Shown here piece by piece: positions 58,431 to 64,000 of a stretch of 64,000 bases of DNA (its first letter is position 1; each line of letters begins with the position of its first letter). This DNA comes from Armatimonadota bacterium (GTDB taxonomy: Bacteria; Armatimonadota; Zipacnadia; Zipacnadales; JABUFB01). Below the pieces are notes generated by a model. It did not search any database, had not been told where the DNA came from, and saw only the letters and a program-made list of their open reading frames with translations. The translations under genes and the position numbers were made by a program. Location: contig JABUFB010000005.1 in NCBI GenBank assembly GCA_013314775.1, positions 248,001-312,000 of the forward strand, in the 5' to 3' direction.

Positions 58431-61400
58431 TCACGGCACGCGTATGCGGTATTGGAAGGCTTTTCCGTCGTGTCGCAGGACAAGTCTTCCGTTCCGGACC
58501 GCTGCATCACAGGGCGTTTCGGCACCCTCATCATTCAGGGCCCACACCGTGACACCCTGGGCCGGCAGGCCGAGCTCCGCGGCGTTCAGGCTGGCTTCGA
58601 AAGGCCTGCTGTCGGGCAGTGGCGTGAGCGCAAACCCGTCCGGCGTTTTTTCAAGACGGAACGCCCCATCCGTCACTGCGACGCCGAAGTCCACCTTTGT
58701 GCCCTCCGAGTTGAAGCGTGATGGCTCCCGCGGGCCTGCAGTCGGCGGCGGAATGAGGGAGACGCCGGCGACCTGGCCGTTCTCGCGCCGCACCACGAGC
58801 GTACCCATCAGGACGGCGTCGCTGCCCATCCCCGCCCCCACCGGCCCACGCAGTGCGAGCCGGCCTCTGCCATCATACAATCCGACTGCAAAGCGGTATT
58901 CGCCTTCCGCGTCCTGCGGGATCTCCTTGACCCTGGTGTAGCGTATCTCGCCCTGCCATCTGTCTGTTGTCGGGCTGGGTCGGTGGTCGTCCTGGAAGGC
59001 GATCTTGTCGCGGCGCTGCGAGGTGTCGGAGTAGAAATGGACGAAAACCATCATATCGCGCGGGGCCGCCTCTTCGGCGTCCCAGACCAGGTCATAGGAG
59101 ACCTTGCGGTCGCCCAGGTACCGGAAGTTCTCAACATGCGGCTCGATGCGTGCCCGGCGATCGGGATCATCGGTCCGGGCATTGCAGTACCAGTATCCCG
59201 GCGCGGTGGTGCTCTCCTGCCAGATGTCCCCATCCCGGTGCATTTGGCAGGTGAGATCGCGGCCCAGCACCACATACCCGTACTGCGGTAATGTGCGGCC
59301 CTCCACAACCCAGTCGCGCTCGCCCCGGTTCACGTACACCTTTGTCCCGTTGTCCCACGTGACGATCATCCGGTGGATGTCGCCATCCACGAACTCCACG
59401 CGCTGGATCGCCCGCAAGGCCAGGTTCCGAGCCACGGGCTGGGCGAGCCAGTACTTGCGCACGGCATCCCGGCCCCAGCTGGGGCTGTCCACCATGAGCG
59501 CATGGCCGGTGAGAATCTCGGCGGAGATATAGTCATCCGAGTTGATCCCGTGGTTGATCCGGTCCAGTCCGCCCTGGTAACGGTCCGAGTAGCCGACTCC
59601 GTGCTGGATGAACCGCGCGTGGTTCACTGCGTCGAACCACGGGACCCGCTGCCAGTCGTCGCATGGCGCGTAGATCCGGAACCGATCGGGCTTAGCGGAC
59701 AGTGCAAGGTGCTGCGCATCAGCCCCGTCCAGGTATCCCGTGAGCTGGTCGTGTCCTGCCTCGGAGGTGGTTGGCGCGTTGTTGCCCAGAAAGTCGCGGA
59801 TGTATGCGAAGGCCTCGCCCCACATCTGCCGCGTTTCCGTGGACGGGTGGAAGTTCCCGGCGCGGTCGTAATAGTCGAAGCACCCCGCCGAGGTGAACAC
59901 GTCGATGAAGTAATGGCTGGGCGACACGCCCTCCTTGATGAGCGACAAGTTCCGCGCGAGAAATGGCATGAAGCTGTCGGGGCGCCACCGGTATGACTGG
60001 GCCTCGCGGCCCTCATTCAGCCAAGCCTTGATCGGTTCACCGCTTCGTGTGAAGCAGATGTTGTCATAGGTGTAGCCCGTGGCGTCGGGATAGAAGTCGA
60101 TGTAGTTGTCATGCAGGCCCCACGGGATGTCCGCCGAGTCGCAGACTTGCCCGATCTTGCGCATGTCCTCAATCGTGCCCAGCGCTGGATTCGGCGGCCA
60201 GATGTCAGGCAGGCGGTAGTCGTAACCCCAGCGCTGCCAGTTGTGCACGGTCAGGAAGCTGTCAGTGAGGCCGTAGCGAATCATCTCGCCCATTTGGTCG
60301 GCGATATCGGCGTATCGCCCGCCCCAGATGTCGAAGCAGAACCGTCCCGCGAGCCGTTGCACGCCTCCGGCCGGCGGTTTGTCGTAGATCGGGCGGTAGC
60401 GCACCGCACAGTCGAATGCCCCGCTCTCCCCGGCGACCAGTGTGAGCATCCCGTTCATGTGAGTATGCAAGGCGTAGCGCCTCGAGTCCGGGTTCACGTC
60501 GAAATAGTCCGGCGGTACGTCCACCGCCTGCAGCAGTGACAGGCCGCCCTCGAAGTCGCAGCCCACGTGGCTGGTGGAGAGATTGTGCCCGCCGAATCCC
60601 GCGCGGAAAGCCTTTGGATTGCGGATGGCGTACCCGTGCCCGTAGTAGATCACGGGGGCGATCCGATCGCAAGGACCCAGGGCGAAGTCGGTCACCCGCT
60701 CGGGGCAATCCCAGGCAATGCGCAGACCGTCCTCCTCCTTGTACACGGTGAGATTCAGGTCGATCCGTCGGCCCTCCCTGCGCAACTGGTGGGAGTGGAC
60801 CGCCCGGCCGTTCTCCATTCGCGTGGAGTAGTCCAGGAACTCGATGGACGTCGGCCAGTGGACGGCGGGCTGCCCGAGGATCTCAAGGGTGAAGCCGTCG
60901 AAGCTCACGGACGACCGTCGGCCCACCAGTGTTAGCGTGCCGTCAACGATGCCGCGCTCCGAGGGCGTGAGGACCACCGCCACGGCATTGTCTCCCTCGC
61001 CCAGCAGGAACGTGAATCGGTCATCGGCCTTCAGCGTGCCCTCGACAATCCTCCGCCCGGTCTGTACCGCCTCCTCCGTCGCCTGCTGGAAGCTCACCTT
61101 ACGCGGCGCAGGCGGGGCTCCCGCAACCACCATTGGCTGGGCCCAGTAAGATGAATCGCAGGATGTGTTCTGATTGGGTCCCGGGTGGCTTTCGAGTCGC
61201 AGGAGAATGGTCTTCCCGGCGAAGGCGCCCAGGTCGGCCTCGCCCGGCACCCAGACTTTCGCGTCGGTGAAGTTCTCGTAAATGACCCTGGAATCCGAGC
61301 CGCCGGGGTCTGTCCCTGCCCACACTCGGAAGAGAACGCCGTCACTCAGGGGTTCGGTAGGAGTGCTGTCGCGGATGGCATTGGCGAAGGTGACGCGGAG

Positions 61401-62108
61401 CGGGGCGGTGTTCGGGAGCGTTACCAGCCAGTCGCAGAATGCAGTGCCGGCCTTGGGACTCCACGGTGGATGGATATTGATGCAGGGCCGGGCATCGCCG
61501 CGACTGATGGTCTGGACACCGACCGATGTGCGGCTTGCGCTGTCACTGCCCAGCCAGCCCGCCGGTTTGTACTGCATCTCGCCGCCGAAGAACTGCCAGA
61601 CGACGCGGTGAGTGCCCAGCGTCCACAGGGGCAGGGCACCCCGTGCAGGCACGATGTTAGGCTCCAGTGGCGTCGGCACGAGGCTGTTGCTGTCTGTCCG
61701 GGTGAACCTGGTGGTGACAATCCGCACCGCGTGGGCCTTGCGCCAAGCTCCAGCCTGCTGGAAATCGGCATACACGTGAACCGGGTAGAGCGCGGAGTAG
61801 CAGCCCTTCCCGAAAGCCACCTGGAAAGCCACTTGCGCCCTGCCCCCGGGTGCCACCGAGAACGGCTTGTGGCTCTCGCCGATCACCCGCGAGTCATCCA
61901 CCATGTCGCGCACAGAGAGAGTGCCTTCGATGCGCTCTGCGCCTGTGTTCTCGAGGTCCACTTCAACCTGCGCGGGCGCGTCGTAATTGGTGATCTCGGG
62001 CAACTCCTGGATGAGCAGCTTCAGGTCACCCTCAGTCACCTCGTGACCGTTCCAGGCGAAGCAAAGGCCGGATGTCAAGCAGGTCAAGATGATGGCTGCG
62101 TGTCTCAT
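58431..62108 (-). CDS. large secreted glycoside-hydrolase-like protein (GH101/DUF5696-type region)
   Basis: The 1225-residue product has a signal peptide (MRHAAIILTCLTSGLCFA), two N-terminal beta-sandwich domains (about 20-420), a supersandwich-like region, and a TIM-barrel-like core around residues 600-850. The barrel includes NWQRWGYDYRLPDIWPPN, DIPWGLHDNYIDFYPDATGY, SLIKEGVSPSHYFIDVFTSAG and TSEAGHDQLTGYLDG, where an Asp and a Glu lie at strand ends as in GH101 and GH129 and the related DUF5696 proteins. The C-terminus is a beta-rich domain. The substrate may be a mucin-like or plant glycan, but I cannot confirm the family. The start has GGAGGAGTGAC upstream. Length and layout resemble other secreted proteins in the window. 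Confidence 0.55.
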   Translation of the reverse strand: MRHAAIILTCLTSGLCFAWNGHEVTEGDLKLLIQELPEITNYDAPAQVEVDLENTGAERIEGTLSVRDMVDDSRVIGESHKPFSVAPGGRAQVAFQVAFGKGCYSALYPVHVYADFQQAGAWRKAHAVRIVTTRFTRTDSNSLVPTPLEPNIVPARGALPLWTLGTHRVVWQFFGGEMQYKPAGWLGSDSASRTSVGVQTISRGDARPCINIHPPWSPKAGTAFCDWLVTLPNTAPLRVTFANAIRDSTPTEPLSDGVLFRVWAGTDPGGSDSRVIYENFTDAKVWVPGEADLGAFAGKTILLRLESHPGPNQNTSCDSSYWAQPMVVAGAPPAPRKVSFQQATEEAVQTGRRIVEGTLKADDRFTFLLGEGDNAVAVVLTPSERGIVDGTLTLVGRRSSVSFDGFTLEILGQPAVHWPTSIEFLDYSTRMENGRAVHSHQLRREGRRIDLNLTVYKEEDGLRIAWDCPERVTDFALGPCDRIAPVIYYGHGYAIRNPKAFRAGFGGHNLSTSHVGCDFEGGLSLLQAVDVPPDYFDVNPDSRRYALHTHMNGMLTLVAGESGAFDCAVRYRPIYDKPPAGGVQRLAGRFCFDIWGGRYADIADQMGEMIRYGLTDSFLTVHNWQRWGYDYRLPDIWPPNPALGTIEDMRKIGQVCDSADIPWGLHDNYIDFYPDATGYTYDNICFTRSGEPIKAWLNEGREAQSYRWRPDSFMPFLARNLSLIKEGVSPSHYFIDVFTSAGCFDYYDRAGNFHPSTETRQMWGEAFAYIRDFLGNNAPTTSEAGHDQLTGYLDGADAQHLALSAKPDRFRIYAPCDDWQRVPWFDAVNHARFIQHGVGYSDRYQGGLDRINHGINSDDYISAEILTGHALMVDSPSWGRDAVRKYWLAQPVARNLALRAIQRVEFVDGDIHRMIVTWDNGTKVYVNRGERDWVVEGRTLPQYGYVVLGRDLTCQMHRDGDIWQESTTAPGYWYCNARTDDPDRRARIEPHVENFRYLGDRKVSYDLVWDAEEAAPRDMMVFVHFYSDTSQRRDKIAFQDDHRPSPTTDRWQGEIRYTRVKEIPQDAEGEYRFAVGLYDGRGRLALRGPVGAGMGSDAVLMGTLVVRRENGQVAGVSLIPPPTAGPREPSRFNSEGTKVDFGVAVTDGAFRLEKTPDGFALTPLPDSRPFEASLNAAELGLPAQGVTVWALNDEGAETPCDAAVRNGRLVLRHDGKAFQYRIRVP

Positions 62109-62422
62109 GTCACTCCTCCAGGGGGCAGTGGCTCCGTATCGGGTTTCGGAGCGATTTCGTGTAGCTTAGTTACCTGTGACCCGAAAGTCGCATTGGACGG
62201 TGGGCTCCACAGCAAGCCTCGGCCGGCATGTAGCAGGCCGAACACTGCTCTGACGAGAAATGGCACTCGCCGAGGGCCCGCTGTGGGTTACTGTGGTCAA
62301 GTTCGCCCGCGAAGTCGATGCGTCCTGCACTCCGGGGCCCTGCAAACCGAAGTGCGTTCGCGGGGCAACCCCGGGGTAGAATGAAACGTGACGCGAGCAT
62401 TAGCAATCAGGAGGACAGTGAC
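62109..62422. other. divergent intergenic region
   Basis: About 310 bases between the glycosidase-like gene (minus) and the small secreted protein (plus). TAGAAT at 62377-62382 could be a -10 for the plus-strand gene but no good -35 is seen. A small GGGG-CAA-CCCC hairpin overlaps this area. I see no other gene or motif. Confidence 0.4.
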
Positions 62423-62914
62423 ATGGTGACCAACAGGCAGACATTCATGCTCATCGCCCTGATCACCTCAAGCTTCGCCCTGGCGCAGGACAGCTACGAA
62501 CCGCCGGAGGGAGGCGGCGAATGGAGCTATCTCACGGTGCAGCTCAGAGGGACCGCGCTGGATACCGATGCCGTGGGCAAAGCCGTGATTGCCTGCAATA
62601 TGACCGAGACTTTCCACCGACTGCAGCTCGCCGCCGAGAAATTGGAGCCCAATGGCGTTTATTCTGTCTGGGTGGTGAAGTACGATCTGGAAGGGAAGAA
62701 GGTGCTCCGGCAGTTGCGGATCGACCGACCCGACCGGCGCACCACCGCGGACCGGTTCGGCAAACTGGCATTCGCGTCCAATGTGAGTTCCTGCGTGCAA
62801 ACGGCGTACTCTCATGTTGAGGTGCGGCTCCATCCGGACAAGAACCCGCGGAACATCGCGACTGCGAAGGCGGCGCTCATGGGGCCGATCTCACGGCTCG
62901 TCACTCCCGAGTGA
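62423..62914 (+). CDS. small secreted protein, unknown function
   Basis: The 163-residue product starts at the ATG at 62423 with AGGAGGA eight bases before. It has a signal peptide (about residues 1-22, ending SFALAQ) and a mature part of about 140 residues with two cysteines, one in VIACNMT and one in VSSCVQTAYS, likely one disulfide. The pattern (YLTVQLRGTALDTDAVGKAV..., NGVYSVWVVKYD, HVEVRLHPDKNP) suggests a beta-sandwich of about seven strands, loosely like CHRD or DUF4397 domains, but I cannot name a family. It is convergent with the ABC permease gene, seven bases away. Confidence 0.6.
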   Translation: MVTNRQTFMLIALITSSFALAQDSYEPPEGGGEWSYLTVQLRGTALDTDAVGKAVIACNMTETFHRLQLAAEKLEPNGVYSVWVVKYDLEGKKVLRQLRIDRPDRRTTADRFGKLAFASNVSSCVQTAYSHVEVRLHPDKNPRNIATAKAALMGPISRLVTPE

Positions 62915-62920
62915 CGCGGT

Positions 62921-64000
62921 CTACAGTCGCTTGCGGAAGGCGGCCATTCCCAGGAGCACGAGGGTCAGCGCGAAGACAGTCAGCAGGAGCATCTGCGGCC
63001 ATAGGACACTGATGCCTATCCCTTTGAGGAACACGCCGCGCACGATCTCCAGGAAGTACCGGAAGGGGATGAGGTAGGTCACGTACTGTATGGCGAGCGG
63101 CATGTTCTGGATCGGGAACATGAAGCCGGATAAGAGCACGGAAGGCATGACCAGCAAGAAAGCCAGAATCTGCGCTTCCTGCTGGGAGCGAGACAGGCCG
63201 GAGATGAGCAATCCCAATCCCAGGTTGCTCACCAGAAACACAGCGGCCATTGAGAAGAGGATTGCGAGGCTACCCCGAAACGGTACGTGGAACCAATTGA
63301 TCGCCACGAGAAAGACGACCCCGGAATCTATGAAGGTCATGATGCCGAAGGGGATCATTTTGCCCAGGATCAGTTCGCTGCGGCGCAGCGGGGTGACCAT
63401 GAGTTGCTCCAGGGTACCGGTCTCACGCTCTTTCACGATGGCCAGGCCGCCGAGGTTGACCGTGAGCACCAGCAAGATCAAGCCAAAGACGCCGGGCACC
63501 ATGTAGTTGATGCTGCGCAACTCCGGGTTGTACCAGACGCGCGGCTCGGGACGCAGAATGGGAGCAGCTGCGCCGAAGGTGCCGTCCGTGCGCGCCAAGC
63601 GGGTGCTGATGCCCGCGGCGTGTTCCTTGAGCAGCCCCGTCATGTACCCCGCCGCCACTCCCGACGTGTTGGAGTCCGACCCGTCCACGTACAGGCCAAT
63701 CTGCGGCGGTCTGCCACGGCCCAGGTCGCGCTCGAAATCCCGCGGTATGTAGACCCCGAGTTGGGCGGTTCCCCTGAGGAGCGCACCCTCAATCTCGCGC
63801 GGGTCATCCGCAACGCCGACCAGTCTGAAGTAGTAGCTGCTCGCGATTTCCTCGGCGACCCGGCGGCTTTCCGGGCCGCGGTCGGCGTCGCAGATCACCA
63901 CCTTCACGTGATGCACGTCGCTGGTTGCCGCGTAGCCGAACAGGATGAGCTGAATGATAGGCGCAACCATGACCAGCCGGATCGTCAGCGGATCCCGGCG
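62921..64000 (-). CDS. ABC-2-type transporter permease (5' end outside window)
   Basis: ABC-2 permease of the YhhJ/drug-export type. The frame continues to the window edge, so the true start is missing; upstream codons R-R-D-P-L-T-I-R match the usual RDP segment before the first helix. The visible 359 residues have a first membrane helix (LVMVAPIIQLILFGYAA), a long extracytoplasmic loop (about 210 residues, with DADRGPESRRVAEEI and YIPRDFERDLGRG), and five more helices including MVPGVFGLILLVLTVNLGGLAIVKERETGTLEQLMVTPLRRSELILGKM, the characteristic 'ERE.GTLEQL' loop. The ATPase gene should lie beyond the window. The substrate is unknown. Confidence 0.88.
   Translation of the reverse strand, partial: RRDPLTIRLVMVAPIIQLILFGYAATSDVHHVKVVICDADRGPESRRVAEEIASSYYFRLVGVADDPREIEGALLRGTAQLGVYIPRDFERDLGRGRPPQIGLYVDGSDSNTSGVAAGYMTGLLKEHAAGISTRLARTDGTFGAAAPILRPEPRVWYNPELRSINYMVPGVFGLILLVLTVNLGGLAIVKERETGTLEQLMVTPLRRSELILGKMIPFGIMTFIDSGVVFLVAINWFHVPFRGSLAILFSMAAVFLVSNLGLGLLISGLSRSQQEAQILAFLLVMPSVLLSGFMFPIQNMPLAIQYVTYLIPFRYFLEIVRGVFLKGIGISVLWPQMLLLTVFALTLVLLGMAAFRKRL

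Noticed and set aside
1-64000. tRNA, rRNA, CRISPR or insertion-sequence features
   Set aside because: I looked for T-loop motifs (GGTTCGANTCC), rRNA-like conserved blocks, evenly spaced repeats and transposase-like proteins with terminal inverted repeats and found none that hold up.

Overview
This is a 64 kb, GC-rich, gene-dense bacterial window with no rRNA, tRNA, CRISPR array or insertion sequence that I can see. The gene content suggests an uncultured bacterium with a peptidoglycan wall and an anaerobic or microaerophilic life style. It includes class A and class B penicillin-binding proteins, an LCP protein, archaeal-type split glutamate synthase with an NrpR-like regulator, the anaerobic homocysteine pathway, and many secreted sugar-active proteins together with TIM-barrel sugar isomerases. 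That mix recalls Armatimonadota and similar uncultured phyla. The assignment is inference and low-confidence.

Layout. 1-8.8 kb: the 3' part of mutS, an LCP protein, an NlpC/P60-like protein, secreted proteins, a PfkB kinase, a NifU-like Fe-S protein and a small transaldolase. 9-16 kb (minus strand): a DMT transporter, then a response regulator, a ceramidase-like protein, a large heparinase II/III-like protein and a peroxiredoxin. The peroxiredoxin has an in-frame UGA exactly at its peroxidatic Cys position, followed by a SECIS-like hairpin, so it is a strong selenoprotein candidate. 16-26.8 kb (plus): cell-wall genes (PBP1A, PBP2, FemX-like), a YqjE/YqjD-like membrane pair, TldD and PmbA, and an Fe-S flavin oxidoreductase. 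26.9-35.3 kb (minus): a HEAT-repeat protein, two sugar isomerases, a glycosidase-like protein, a SUMF1-domain protein and a UroD/MtaA-like protein.

35.3-42.5 kb: an NrpR-like repressor diverges from a five-gene operon for split glutamate synthase (amidotransferase, FMN synthase, polyferredoxin, FAD oxidoreductase, GXGXG domain). The operon overlaps a response regulator whose receiver domain has lost the phospho-acceptor site. 42.5-49 kb: two large secreted carbohydrate-related proteins and a site-2 protease that probably starts at CTG. 49-51.8 kb: UPF0280, DUF39 (HcyBio) and NIL-ferredoxin, the complete set linked to homocysteine synthesis by reductive sulfur transfer. The last two genes follow a strong promoter and a leader holding a 37-codon ORF whose stop codon lies inside a hairpin, so it is an attenuator candidate. 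51.9-58.4 kb: a large secreted low-complexity protein, then (minus) a PilB-type ATPase, a PilC-like protein without membrane helices and a TPR/zinc-ribbon protein, then a YbaK deacylase. 58.4-64 kb: a very large secreted glycosidase-like protein, a small secreted protein and an ABC-2 permease cut by the window edge.

Most candidate reading frames opposite the annotated genes are by-products of high GC and were left out. Start codons were chosen by Shine-Dalgarno position and family N-terminus; uncertain ones are flagged.
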